Shown here: piece by piece, positions 53,578 through 64,000 of the stretch
Position numbering within the stretch: position 1 is the stretch's first letter
Layout: every line of letters starts with the position of its first letter
Source: Pelodiscus sinensis
Taxonomy: Eukaryota; Chordata; Testudines; Trionychidae
Assembly (NCBI RefSeq): GCF_049634645.1
Contig: NC_134715.1
Coordinates: 71,864,001 to 71,928,000, forward strand
Length of the DNA stretch: 64,000 nucleotides
Direction: 5' to 3'
Translations under genes and position numbers: made by a program
The notes under the pieces: generated by a model
Databases searched by the model: none
Told to the model about the DNA's origin: nothing
What the model saw: only the letters and a program-made list of their open reading frames with translations

Positions 53578-54452
53578 ATCACAGAATTGTAGAACTGGAA
53601 GGAAACTTTAGAGGTCATCAAATCCAGTCCCCCGCACTCATAACCGGACCAATCACCATCTACATCATCCCTAACAGGTGTTTATCTAACCTGCTTTTAA
53701 AAAGATCCAATAACGGAAATTCCACAGCCTCCCTAGACAATTTATCCCAGTGCTTAACTGCCCTGAAAATTAGGAAGTTTTTCCTAATGTCCAACCTAAA
53801 CCCCACTTACTTCAAGTTAAGCCAATTACTGCTTGTCCTATCTGCAGAGGTTAAAGAGATTAAATTTCCTCCCTTATCATTGTAACAACCTTGGAGGTAC
53901 TTGACAGCTGTGATCATGTCCCCTCTCAGTATTCTCTTTTCCAGAATACCAACCCAATTTGTTCCATCTTCTCTTATAGGTCATGTTTTCAAGACCTTTA
54001 AGCATTTTTCTTGCTTTCCTCTGGACCTCCTCCAAAGTACTTGCAACCCCTCCCAGATTGGTATTATCTGTAAATAGGTACTCCCTCTGACCTTACCTAA
54101 ATTATTGTTGAAAATATTGAACGGAACTCAACCCATAACTGCTTACTGCAGAACCCCACTCATTATGTCCTTCCAGCATGACTTTGAATCACTACTAACT
54201 ACTCTCTACGGGTAGTAATCCATTCAGTTATACACACACCTTATAATAGCTCCATCTACAGTGCAAGACTTTATCAAACACCTAACTAAAATCTACATAT
54301 CCCCTCCTCTATGGCTTCCTTCCATCTCTAAGGCTCATTACTCTTTGAAAGAAAGCTGTAAGGGTGGTTTGACACTATTTGATATTGACAAATCCATGCT
54401 GAATACTACTTATCACCTTATAATCTTGTTTGAAAATGAATTACTTAATTAT
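53577..54452 (-). mobile_element. CR1 LINE, 3' half with an internal deletion
   Basis: Its 3' end lies at the low-coordinate side (AATCACAGAATTGTAGAACTGG, the complement of the CR1 tail). In the minus direction one passes the C-terminal connection (blocks at 53690-54055), a deletion at about 54055-54060, and then RT pieces up to the QHGF..SC-type block near 54400 (CAAATCCATGCTGAATACTA). Stops and frameshifts are common. Confidence 0.85.
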
Positions 54453-54465
54453 TAGCATCACAACA

Positions 54466-54822
54466 GCAGGGTTGGACCTCCCTTTTTGAATATCTTGGTG
54501 GATGTTCCATCAGTGCCTGTGACCTTGTTGTCTTTCATCTTTTTTGTGACTGTTTGGATCTCACAGATGGAGGGTTCATGATCCATATCGACACAGACAG
54601 GTAGACTGGGTGATCATGTTGAAAATGCTGTTGTCGACAGTTGCATCATGCTTGAACAGGTGGCTGAAGTGTTTCTGCCACTGGCTATTGATACAATCTT
54701 TGGTCTTAATAAGAAATGTCCCCTCCTCTGATTTTAGGGTAGACACACCCTGTTTTGACAGTCCAGAAATTGCCCTAACAGCACCGAAGAGCTCATGATT
54801 TTTGTTGGAGTCATATAGGCCT
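54466..54822 (-). mobile_element. Non-CR1 LINE fragment, linker before RT
   Basis: The minus frame contains GTFLIKTKDCINSQWQKHFS, HLFKHDATVDNSIFN and, after frameshifts, MKDNKVTGTDGTSTKIFKKG with GPTLL. This resembles the pre-RT linker and first RT block of LINEs with the form LKNNKAxGxDGIPAExFKxGGPxLL. It is unlike the CR1 sequence on either side. I cannot assign a clade. The plus frame 54610-54798 is spurious. Confidence 0.55.
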
Positions 54823-54890
54823 GTATTTCATAGAATCATAGAACACTAGAACTGGAAGATATTTCGAGAGGTCACTTTATAAATGTCAGA
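54823..54890 (-). mobile_element. CR1 3'-end fragment
   Basis: TTTCATAGAATCATAGAACA followed by CTAGAACTGGAAGATATTTCG is the complement of a CR1 3' terminus. It passes quickly into unrelated C-rich sequence. Confidence 0.75.
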
Positions 54891-54984
54891 ACAAGCCAGG
54901 ATCTACGACCCCATCCTTCGCCCCCAAGACCCTACAACTTCCTTGAAGCCCCACCCTCTCTAATCTCCTCCTTCCCATCACTTG

Positions 54985-55261
54985 CTATCCACGCTACACT
55001 GCCACTTTTTTTTTCCAATTCTTCTGTAGGAAGAGGTTTCCCCAACGTTTGGCCTGTCTATACTGAACCAAATGTCAGGAAAACCCCTTCTTTCTGAAGC
55101 CCCCTTATTCCTCATGGAACGAGAAATATAGGGGTTACCAAAAGAACATGTTTGCTCTTCCACTAAAAAAAGCAGAAGAACAAATGCATCCCTGGATGCA
55201 GAAGAGTTTTTCCAGGATCTCTGGAATCCTGGAAAAATTTCTGCAGTCTAGCCATGCCCTC
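54985..55261. mobile_element. Harbinger-type MITE with decayed left end
   Basis: The right end GCAGTCTAGCCATGCCC is the complement of a GGGCATGGCTAGACTGC terminus. The centre has CTTATTCCTCATGGAACGAG, the shared core. The left end is degenerate (CCACGCTACACTGCCAC). Confidence 0.55.
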
Positions 55262-55274
55262 ACTGGGTTGAGAA

Positions 55275-55700
55275 ACAAAAACCAGGATTATGTAGCACTT
55301 TAAAGACTAACAAGATGGTTTATTAGGTGATGCGCTTTCGTGGGCCAGACCCACTTCCTCAGATCAAATAGTGGAAGAAGATTGGCATGACCATATATAC
55401 CAAAGGATACAATCAAAAAGGACACACATGAAAAGGACAAATCAAATTTCAGAACAGTAGGTGGATGAGGGGGAGAGGTAAATGTCTGTGAGCTAATGAT
55501 ATTAGAGGTGATAATTGGGGAAGCTATCTTTGTAATGAGTAAGATAATTAATGTCTTTGTTTAGAACTAGGCCTAAAGTGTCGAATTTAAGCATGAATGA
55601 CAGTTCAGAGGATTCTCTTTCAAGTCTGGTGTTAAAAGGTCTTTCAAGCAGGATGCAGAAAATCAAGTCATTGAGACCTGGTCCAGAAAGGGCATTCTTG
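55275..55700 (-). mobile_element. Penelope-like element remnant, uninterrupted sister of the 27.4-kb copy
   Basis: AAAGACTAACAAGATGGTTT, GCTTTCGTGGGCCAGACCC, GAGCTAATGATATTAGAGGT and GAATGACAGTTCAGAGGA match 27440-28010 without the nested insertion. On the minus strand from 55690 it encodes LNDLIFCILLERPFN, LERESSELSFMLKFDTLGL and NKDINYLTHYKDS, the C-terminus of the PLE GIY-YIG nuclease. Only one terminal arm is kept. A hammerhead-like core lies at 55329-55362 on the minus strand. Confidence 0.75.
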
Positions 55701-55799
55701 TGGGTGGGGGGGAAATAGGGAGGCCCTGAATCCCTCATGGTTGACTGATCGAGCCCTCACAATCAACCAGTCGATCACGATCAACAGGTTGGTGACTAC

Positions 55800-57455
55800 A
55801 GATCTAGACCATCCCTGATAAATGTCTATCTAACCTGCTCTTAAATATCTCCAGAGATGGAGATTTCATGACCTCCCTAGGCAATTTATTCCTGTGTTTA
55901 AACACCCTGATAGGAAATTTCTCCTAATGTCAAACCTAAACCTCCCTTGCTGCAGTTTAAGTCCATTGCTTCTTGTCTTATCCTCGGAGGCCAAAGAGAA
56001 CAATTTTTTCTCCCTCCTCCTTGTAACCTCTTTTAGGTACTTGAAAATCACTATATTGTCCCCCTCTCAGTCTTCTCTTTTCCAAACTAAACAAGCTCAA
56101 TTCTTTCAGTCTTCTTTCAAAGCTCATGTTCTGTAGACCTTTAATCATTCTTGTCATTCTTCTCTGGACCTTTTCCAATTTCTCCACATCTTTCTTGAAA
56201 TGTGGTGCCCTGAACTGGTTTCAGTACTCCAACTGAGGCCTTATCAGTGAAGAGTAGAGCAGGAGAACGACTTCTCATGTCTTGCTGACAACACTCCAAT
56301 TAATGCATCCCAGAATCATGTTTGCTTTTTTTGCAGTAGCATCACACTGTTGACTCATATTTAGCTTGTTGTTCACTATGACCCCTAGAATCCTTCCTAG
56401 ACAGTCGTTTCCCATTCTGTTTGTGCGAAACTGATTGTTCCTTCCTAAGCGGACTACTTTGCATTTGTTCTTATTAAACTTCATCCTAGTTACCTGAGAC
56501 CATTTCTCCAGTTTGTCCAGATCATTTTGAATTATGACGTTATCCTCCAGTGCAGTTGGAATCCCTCCCAGCATGGTATATCTGCAAACTTAATAAATGT
56601 AATCTGTATGCCAATTTCTAAATTGTTAATGAATACATTGAATAGAGCCAGTCCCAAAGCAGACCCCTGTGGAACCCCATTTCTTATGCCCTTCCAGCAT
56701 GATTGTGAACCATTAATAACTACTCTCTGAGACTTGTTATCCAGCCAATTATGCATCCCCTTATAGTAGTCCCATCTAAGTTGTATTTGCCTAGTTTATT
56801 GGTAAGAAGATCATGTGAGACCATATCAAATGCCTTACTAAAGTCTAAGTATACCGTGTCCACCTCTTCTTCTTTATCCACAAGACTTGTTATCCTGTCA
56901 GAGAGAGCTATCAGATTGGTTTGACATGATTTGTTCTTTACAAATCCATGCTGACTATTACCTATCACCTTATTTTCTTCCAGATGTTTGCAGATGAATT
57001 CCTTAATTACTTACTCCATTATCTTTCCTGGCACAAATTAAACTGACTGGTCTGTAGTTTCCTGGTTTGTTTTTATTTCCCTTTTTATAGATGGGCACTA
57101 TATTTGCCCTTTTCCGGTCTTCTAGAATCTCTTCTGTCTTAAATAATTTTTCAAAGATGATAGCTAAAGGCTCAGATATCTCCTCTATCGGCTCCTTGAA
57201 TATTCTAGGATGCATTTCAGCAGGCCTTGGTGACTTGCAGACATCTAACTTTTCTAAGTAATTATTAACTTGTTTTTTTAATTTTATTTTCTAAACTTAC
57301 CTCCTTCCCACTAACATTCACTATGTTAGGCATTCCTTCATCATCAGACTTCTTGGTGAAGACTGAAACAAAGAAGTCATTAAGCACCTTTAATGAAACT
57401 TACTTACCAAGTTTCCTGTTGTTGTTTCTCCCTCCTCACTTAATTAGCCTCATTA
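55800..57455 (-). mobile_element. CR1 LINE, about 1.65 kb, frameshifted, without its 3' tail
   Basis: Minus-strand blocks from 57400 downward: DFFVSVFTKKSDDEGMPNI, MHPRIFKEPIEEISEPLAII, PIYKKGNKNKPGNYRPVSL, NSQHGFVKNKSCQTNLIAL, YLDFSKAFDMVSHDLL, GVPQGSALGLALFNVF, a broken FADD region (IKFADI then frameshift) and CKVVRLGRNNQF. The C-terminal connection is at 56187-55978. It stops at TCAGGGATGGTCTAGATC (about 55800) without the usual ATTCTATG tail, so the 3' end is lost. Confidence 0.9.
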
Positions 57456-57589
57456 ACATAAGTCCTACAATTGAGAGGTATCTCTTTTGCTGTGTTATAT
57501 ATAAATAAAGCAACAAAAACTATATATAGATATATATCTTGCTTTCTACTATTTCTACAGCAATTCATCTGAGGAAGGGGTTTTTTGGG

Positions 57590-58560
57590 TTTTGCCCATA
57601 AACCAAGAATTGAAGTAATTACCTTGTCTCTTACAGATTTCTCCATATGATATTGAAATGTGGCAGATACCACAGAAATCTCTTGAATCATGTTTTAAAA
57701 ACTATAAAACCATAATGGGCAGATAAGACTCTCTTCTTATCTTCTACATCCAGAACAATCTGGTAGTGTCCACTTCAAAGATCCAATACTGAGAACTACT
57801 GGCATCCCAGCATCTTGTACTTGAAGCATTTTACACAAGTAAACCACTGTATGGTTATTTAGGATGCAGAAGTTGATACACATCCATTCTTTATACAGAT
57901 CACCACAGTGTGTGGAGTATGAACTGCAGGACTCTGTAGTGATGCAATTTACAATCTGTTCCTACAGATGTCATATTTTTCATCTCTTAGAGCAGTCTGC
58001 AGAAGCAAAGAGTGAGGGGGGGATTTGATAGCAGCCTTCAACTTCCTGAAGGGAGCTTCCAAAGAGGATGGAGAAAGGCTGTTCTTAGTGGTGACAGATG
58101 GCAGAACAAGGAGCAATGGTCTCAAGTTGCAGTGGGAGAGGTCCAGGTTGGATATTAGGAAAAATTATTTCACTAGGAGAGTGGTGAAGCACTGGAATGG
58201 ATTACCTATGGAAGTAGTGGAGTCTCCATCCCTAGAGGTGTTTGTCTCAGCTTGACAAAGCCCTTGCTGGGTTGATTTAGTTGGGATTGGTCCAGCCTAG
58301 ATCAGGGGGCTGGACTTGATGACCTCCTGAGATCTTTTCCAGCTCTATGATTCTATGATCTTTCTAGACCTCTCTCTGAAAGGTTGAGAGTCATGTAGTC
58401 TGATGTTGTGCTCTACCACTTTGCACATCCTATTCATGAAATGAGAATACCCTTGGATCTTCCACAGAGTGTCTTCCTTTGACAATGGCAAACCTCCAAA
58501 GTTAAACTTTGCAGATTCTATTGCTGGGATTTGAGTTTCACAGCTGGGTCTTAGGTTTCA
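57590..58560 (-). pseudogene. Ty3/gypsy RT remnant interrupted by a CR1
   Basis: From high coordinates on the minus strand: FNFGGLPLSKEDTLW, VVEHNIRLHDSQPFRE, then the plus-oriented CR1 (57992-58361), then CSSYSTHCGDLYKEWMCINF, LNNHTVVYLCKMLQVQDA, VLSIGSLKW, DCSG and SATFQYHMEKSVRDK. These are successive gypsy RT blocks (VEHxIRLTDxxPFR; SPYSSP..KNG..RMCIDFRxLN; VLDxxSGYxQ; PATFQRLMExxxxD). The catalytic YxDD is not visible. Confidence 0.68.
57992..58361 (+). mobile_element. Short CR1 3' fragment inserted in gypsy
   Basis: It begins AGTCTGCAGAAGCAAAGAGT, matching 45886 onward of the long CR1, and reads AFNFLKGASKEDGERLF, VTDGRTRSNGLKL, RRVVKHWNGLP and SPSLEVF. A 2-bp loss near 58248 then shifts the frame. 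The tail is GGACTTGATGACCTCCTGAG, TTCCAGCTCTATGATTCTAT. It belongs to the same subfamily as 44466-46251 and is a typical 5'-truncated CR1 of 370 bp. Confidence 0.95.
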
Positions 58561-60150
58561 GGTTCAAAGAGGTCTGCTATCCTCTGACTTTGTCTCATAA
58601 CATCACAGTTTGCTTCATTAGCAATCTGTATAGTCACGTTCTCATGAGGTTCAGCAGTGGTTATGATTCCACTGTGGAACAGCACTCTTTCAGGGAGCTC
58701 TCCTTTGGTTGGCTGCTTTACCATTGTTAATGGTCCTTTCTTACCTTTTAGTCAGGTACTCATAACAAGCCCTTCTTGCTCCACCCTTGCAGCCAGTACC
58801 TCATGCCCAGTACCTCAATGTCATCATTAGTAGCTCAGTCATCCCTTTTTTTAAATATAGCTTTCTCCTTTCCTAAAAGCTGCAGCACAAAGTATATCAT
58901 CAGTGTTTTCTTGTAGTGCTTCCCAGCTCATTGTCTGCAGTAATCCATGAATACCATAAAGAGACCAGAGCTGTTGCCAATCAGCACAGATACATCAGGG
59001 ATTTCTTTAGGTTCAGGGCATGTTAATCAGCTTCATCTATGCGATCAATACCCTCTGGGCATTTCAGGAACCTTTCTTGGTAGGGATATTCATCTATGCT
59101 GTAGCTACACAGGCCAAAGCCTTTCCATAGCTGTATAAGCAGGTGCCTAAGCATCTGTTAATAAAAAAGATCAAAATATAAGCATTCCTTGAGATTTGCT
59201 TATGTGAACACAGTTTGCTTCTGCTTTGCTTATACATATTTAACCCATGATCTTAGTTGGGGTCATCACTTAAAAGCCCTCTGAAAGTAGACACTCTTAG
59301 CACATGTGTGGGACAATTCCTTTGTGTTGATCTCATTCTGTGTTCATCACCAACCCCAGAAGAAGTGGACTGTCTGGGACTCAGCTGAAGGGCTGAGTCT
59401 TTTATTGGACTATCCAGACGTGGACATGGCAGAGCAGAGACCTAGGAGAATGTAGACGTGGCTTGGTATCTGTGAGAGGTGCCATGGGAAAGGAATGCCC
59501 ATTGCTCTAAATAAATTCCGAGCTAACAGAGGTCTGAGCAAAGAAAATCAGTAGTACAGTAAAGTGATCTGCAAAGTAGTGTATTTCACTGACATTGTTC
59601 TTCCAAGCCAAGTGGTGCCATTACATGTATTTACTATATTGTCATGTTATTTATCGCAAAATTTCATTTTACCATGTCAGTAACCCTGTTATGCCATTAC
59701 ACTGTCAACATATTAGTGTCCTACAGAGGCATTTAAGTTATAACACTGCAGCAGAATCCACTGCTTTTTGGTGTCTGGCTATATAAACCAACCCTGCAAG
59801 CCTTTGTGACAGCATTTGTCTTTGCACCTCAAATGCAAGACTAAAGAAAAATAAAATAATAAAAAAAGACACATGGCGTCTTTTTATGTTTGCTTCTGTC
59901 AACATGTGGCATCATGTGGCTCCAATCTGAAACTTAAAAATGCTTTTGTAGTATGAAAAACAAATGGAGTAAAAGGCCTTTCTTTTGATCCTTTCATATG
60001 TTCTTGCTATCTGACTCATGTATTACCATTGTTATATTATAACAATCACAAAACTAAGATTAGGGATGGGGAAAGGAGGAGACACTGTTCCCCAGTACTC
60101 CAAATATGAGGGAATTTGAACTGAAGACATAAGATGCATCTAATAATATC
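58561..60150. other. Unassigned non-coding sequence
   Basis: No gene or repeat recognised. Part may be further decayed gypsy sequence upstream of RT, but I could not find motifs. Confidence 0.35.
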
Positions 60151-60153
60151 TAA

Positions 60154-60405
60154 GGGTATGTCTACACTAGCCCCCTACTTCGATCTAGGGAGGCTAATGA
60201 GGGCAACCGAAATTGCAAATGAAGCATGGGATTTAAATATCCTGCGCTTCATTAGCATGTTTCTGTCCGGTCACCATTTTAGAAGTTGACTAGCCCGAAG
60301 TAACTACCCGTGTCTACATGCGGCAGTGAAACGGGATTCCGAATTAAAACCCTAAATCGAATTAGCTGGTAAACCACATGTCAGGAGGAATAACAGCTAA
60401 TTCAA
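60154..60405. mobile_element. Harbinger-type MITE, left half
   Basis: It follows TAA (60151-60153). GGGTATGTCTACACTAGCCC, GGCTAATGAGGGCAACCG, GCATGGGATTTAAATATCC and TGTCTACATGCGGCAGTG form the left arm. The central TGTCAGGAGGAATAACAGC is present and the right arm is missing. Confidence 0.78.
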
Positions 60406-60747
60406 TTTAAGTATTCTATAATGCTATTATACCTATTCTTAAAAGAGGGGAAAACAATACATGGTTATAATGATCAAGAACTGAATCAGAAAATGGGAGG
60501 TTCTGGATGTTTGACCACTTCAAGGCATTTATGGACTCTCATGTGATGGAAGAAAACAGACTGCTGGAATGCAGGTTCACACAACTACTTAAATATGGGG
60601 AGATTGTTATGAAATGCTTATGTGATCTCAATCCCTGACTCTAACAGTGAACTAGAGGAAAAACAAGTAAGAACAGGATATGAGAATCAACAAGACCCTG
60701 CCAATCAAGTGAAGAAATCTGTGTGAAGCTAAGCTGGAACAACCAAT

Positions 60748-62050
60748 ATGAAGATTCTGGGTAACAAAATAGATGAACAAATAATACTGATTCAGGAAGT
60801 AAAACCAAATATCGGGATAAGGGATATTTGGTGGAATGTGAACCATGCCTGCCACACTTAGTAAAGGGTAAGTGCTGTTCAGGAAAGTTAGGAATAAAAA
60901 TGGTGGAGTTGCATTACACGTGAATTATGAGGTAAACTGTACATAAATAGGAAGTGGTGAAATGGATAAAATGGAACTTGTCAGGCCAAAATCTCTTTTG
61001 GGGGAGGGGGGAAAAGGCTTCCCTGGAACAATGGTGGGGGTTTACTATAGCACCCCAGGATCCAATCTTGGCATGGATAGAAATGTCTTTAATACCGTAA
61101 TGGAATAAATACTAGTAGCATTTGTGTGACTAAGTGAGTCTTTAACTTCCCAGATATAGATTGGAACACAGGTGCCACTAATAATGGTAGGGGTTTAGAT
61201 ATTGCCGGATGTGATATTTGACACAATTCTTCATCACCAAATAGTCTCCAAACTATCAAGAGGTGATGCCAATTTATATTTACTGTTGGTAAGCAGCAAG
61301 AACCTCATAATAGAATTGGCCGTAGATGGCAACATTGGTGTGAGTGATCATAAATTAATTCAGTTTAATCTAAATGGAAGGATAAATGTTAATCTGCAAC
61401 TAGGATCTTTGATCTCAAAAGGTCAAACTTAAAAAATAAATAAAAGGAATTCGTTAAGGAATTAGTCTGAAGATCTCAAGAATCTTATTATAGAGGGAGT
61501 CTGGCATTAATTCCTGCAACATGGACTTAAAGTATCTGAAGTATGCATCTTAAGTATGGGGCAAATATAATAGGGAAGGATTGCAGACAAATTTGGATGT
61601 GCAAGCATCTCAAACAAGTTAAGAGAGCCTTCCTTTCTCATCAATCTCTTCCTGTCTTTTGAAGGTCAGAAAGTATAGGGGAAAAGTGAGAACTGACAAA
61701 AAGCCAGAATTGGACCTTGCAAAGGAAAAGAAGTGGGATCATTATGAACTGACAGTTGGATGGAGATTCATCTAGGTATGGCTAATAATGCAATAAATAC
61801 ACTGCTTCAGTTTTTATATGAGTAAAAAAGTGCTTGGGAATGAGACTATAGAAATAAATGAACTCAGCTCAGGTAGAAACGCATTTCACATAGTTTAATT
61901 AGACAAAACAGAGGGATAGGGTGGGAATGGACAATCTCTGTTCAATAACATGAAACTCCAAGGTTTATGTAACTTTAGTTGGTCCTGCCTCTTACTGAGG
62001 ACTGGATTAGATGACCTCTCAAGGTCATTCCTGTTTTCCATGGTTCTATG
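60748..62050 (+). mobile_element. CR1-group LINE with endonuclease domain remnant
   Basis: Frameshifted pieces: KILGNKIDEQIILIQEVKP and DIWWN (start of the endonuclease), VYYSTP (61040), SQI..DIDWNTGA (61150, from the GDFNYPDI-type block), SRGDANLYLLLV and VSDHKLIQF (61260-61360, with the catalytic SDH). The 3' end near 61970-62050 is GGTCCTGCCTCTTACTGAGG, ATGACCTCTCAAGGTC and a corrupted TTCTATG. It is the only endonuclease part of a CR1 here besides the L3 copy. The RT is mostly gone. Confidence 0.68.
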
Positions 62051-62370
62051 AAATGGTCAGTTTTTTTCTCTCTCTCACTTCACCCACTTCAGAGCCATAG
62101 CTCTCCTCTAGGAGCTGTATGATTGAAGCAATTATCTCTTTCCTTAAGACGAGTCCTTAGCTCTTCTCCTTTATTCTTAGAGGTGGGGAAGGAGCTGTTT
62201 CTTGACCTTTCAAAATTTTGAAGCACTGTTGCTGCTTAGACACCACTAGTCTTAAAGGAACTGCTACCTCCTCATAGATACTAAATTGCCAGACTTTTAG
62301 AAAGTGGCTCAAACAGGCTTTCATGCATAAAACAAAATAATCATGCAGGAAGGATAGATCAAAACATGAG

Positions 62371-62555
62371 GCTTGGATTCAAGATGAGCATTTATTCTCT
62401 GACTTTGCAACAGACTGCTTGGGTGACTTTGGACAAGACATTTCATCTCTGTGCCTAAGCTCTCCATTTGTGAAATGGAAATAAAATGTCTCTAGCTCAG
62501 AGAGATGGGGAAGATGAATCTGTAAATATTAAAAGATGTCCAGATACCTCAGTAA
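62371..62555 (+). repeat. MIR-type SINE
   Basis: GGTGACTTTGGACAAGACAT, TTCATCTCTGTGCCTAAGC, CTCCATTTGTGAAATGGAAA and ATGTCTCTAGCTC follow the MIR/CORE-SINE order (GTGACCTTGGGCAAG, CTCTGTGCCTCAG, ATCTGTAAAATGGGGAT). The copy is old and has no clear target duplication. Confidence 0.75.
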
Positions 62556-62838
62556 TAAGTAATTTAAAAACTAGACAGCTATTCTACTAATAGTTTGTGC
62601 ATTTAAAAAACTCTCCTTTTCTATAAGTTTTTCAAATGGCTTAAAAGGGTTATTTGAACAGTACAATTAGCTGGTGTCCTATTTTATATAACATAGTTAT
62701 GCTGGAAGATGACAGTGGCTGTCATCACATACATCTTTGATCCAAATACTATTGTAGACCTCATTAAAGCCAGTGGTTGAGCCAAGCACACTTTTGGTGT
62801 CAGTGCAAGATGCAGTTAATTCTCCTTAAATATTAGAT

Positions 62839-63088
62839 CAGTGTTTCTTAAATTGTGCTCCGTCACACACTAGTGTGCCATGAGGCAGTTGGAGATGTGC
62901 TATGGAGAGCAACAGAGTTCAAAATAGCTGCCCTTAAACTGGTAGGTGACCTTTTTTTGTGCTCAATAACTTTATCCCCCCCTCACTCTCCCCCCCTTTT
63001 TTTTTTGCTCAACAAAAATCCTTGGTGTTCCTCATTAAAAAAAATATTGTTTGGTGTTGCTTGGTCTTAAAAAGTTTAAGAAACACTG
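62839..63088. mobile_element. hAT MITE with inverted CAGTGTTTCTTAAA ends
   Basis: The left end CAGTGTTTCTTAAATTGTG and right end AAGTTTAAGAAACACTG are inverted. The 8-bp flanks TATTAGAT (62831-62838) and TATTAACT (63089-63096) agree at six of eight positions, fitting an old hAT duplication. C- and T-runs near 62977-63006 lie inside. Confidence 0.85.
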
Positions 63089-63096
63089 TATTAACT

Positions 63097-63546
63097 GTAA
63101 ACAATGGAGGGGACTGGTCAAGGCATTGTGGTACAGAGCAATTCAGAGTTAAGCAACATGTTTTGAGGGTTCTGTGTGGTGATAAATGCAAGATCTAAAT
63201 GTTTGGGTTTGCAAGCTGCAAATATTAGAAGAAAAAAGTCTGGAGAAGCACTTGCGAGAGGGATCCTGAAAAGAAGCAGATAAATGAGGGGCCCAGAGCT
63301 AATGGAAGTGGCATTGTGGGATGTCTGAGCAAGGGAACTACTTGCTGTTTTGTTTCTATAGTATTAGGGAAATGGTGTTTTGTGTACAATCTAAACAATT
63401 AAGATTGCACTAGGAATATACCTGACTTTTATATAAGTTATTTCTTCTCCTAAAAGAAACAATCCTACAAGGTTTCTAATACTGGCTAGCAAGTCTGGTG
63501 AAAGGACCAACAACTTTTGTAAAAATACACGTGAATGTCTGTACTT
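63097..63546. other. Unassigned non-coding sequence
   Basis: Nothing recognised on either strand. Confidence 0.35.
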
Positions 63547-63549
63547 TGG

Positions 63550-63965
63550 GGCTACATTTACACTGGCATGATTTTGCGCAAGAACTCTTTTGCAGAAGAG
63601 TTCTTGTGCAAAAACTCTTCCAGAAGAGAGTGTTTACACTGGCATGTGCCTTTGTGCAGAGTGTACACATGCCATGCCAGTGTAAATGCTCTCTTGTGCA
63701 AGAAAGCTCTGATGGCCATTTTAACCATAGGGCTTGCAAAAGAAATTCATGTTGCCGGTCTACACTGGCCTCTTGCTCAAGAACAGTTGCGCAAGCGGGC
63801 TTATTCCTGAATGGGAGCATCATAGTTCTTGCTCAAGAAGCACTGACTTCATATATTAGAACGTCTGCATTCTTGCGCAAGAACTCGTGGCTAGTGTAGA
63901 CAGGCATCAAGTTTTGGTGCAAAAGCTGCCGCTTTGTGCAAGATCATGCCACTGTGTAGACAGCC
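63550..63965. mobile_element. Complete MITE, GCGCAAGAA-motif type, TGG duplication
   Basis: It is flanked by TGG at 63547-63549 and 63966-63968. The ends are GGCTACATTTACACTGGCAT and ATGCCACTGTGTAGACAGCC. The interior repeats TTGCGCAAGAACT, CTTGTGCAAAAAC and CTTGCTCAAGAA. It has the same scaffold as 15432-15864 and 48520-48954, but some inner blocks are inverted or lost. Frames at 63476-63899 on both strands are spurious. Confidence 0.88.
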
Positions 63966-64000
63966 TGGATGTCCCTCATCTGGGAACATCCATGATATTG

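Noticed and set aside
57565..57620. Another PLE tail with a hammerhead-like core
   Set aside because: CTGAGGAAGGGG..TTTTGCCCATAAACC is suggestive, but the GAAA box is lost and no further tail sequence follows, so I did not annotate it.
1..64000. tRNA, rRNA or microRNA genes
   Set aside because: I saw no tRNA A/B-box pair with cloverleaf pairing and no rRNA sequence. Many hairpins exist, but all strong ones fall in palindromic MITEs.

Overview
This window looks like repeat-dense, AT-rich non-coding DNA from a sauropsid genome, most probably a turtle. That assignment is an inference from repeat content. The evidence is many CR1 LINEs ending in the (ATTCTATG)n tail, Penelope-like elements (PLEs) ending in '..agactaacacggctac', a MIR-type SINE, and a large collection of palindromic Harbinger-type MITEs with termini near GGGTATGTCTACACT. 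I found no convincing host protein-coding gene. One possible 89-nt exon (17352-17440) is listed at low confidence. Nearly every long open frame is either a transposon fragment or a by-product of a palindromic repeat.

Layout. 1-6.1 kb: a palindromic MITE cut by the window edge, a repeat with alternating inverted 8-mers, and a 3.6-kb Tx1/L1-clade LINE carrying a CR1 insertion and a MITE insertion. 6.2-19 kb: MITEs, old LINE and SINE remnants, and a Harbinger element (11090-12188) that keeps a decayed transposase and TAA target duplications. 19-26 kb: mostly unassigned sequence, a TATC microsatellite and a 293-bp near-identical duplication. 26-28.4 kb: two abutting MITEs with a PLE inside the second and a PLE-tail dimer inside that PLE. 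28.4-34.2 kb: a candidate LTR, GC-rich tracts, a hAT zinc-finger fragment and an L3-type CR1, followed by a second L3 piece split by a Tigger-like element. 35-41 kb: a near-perfect 438-bp palindrome, then mainly unassigned sequence. 41.6-44 kb: a degraded Ty3/gypsy element on the minus strand (RT, protease, gag) split by another repeat. 44.4-46.7 kb: a CR1 with an uninterrupted reverse-transcriptase frame of about 570 codons. 47-48.9 kb: a PLE with a GIY-YIG fragment and a MITE. 51.5-58.6 kb: a minisatellite between direct repeats, several minus-strand CR1s, a second LINE type, a PLE, and a gypsy RT interrupted by a CR1. 60-64 kb: MITE, CR1 endonuclease remnant, MIR, hAT MITE and a final MITE.

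The genes do not form a pathway. The biological content is a layered transposon history. Target duplications, empty-site paralogues and frame continuity across insertions let several nesting orders be read directly. The most unusual signals are (a) MITEs that are collinear over about 430 bp but differ by replacement of an internal repeated palindromic motif, (b) a short central motif shared by otherwise different MITE families, (c) PLE terminal repeats containing a hammerhead-ribozyme-like core, and (d) a local 293-bp copy placed in the middle of a MITE.
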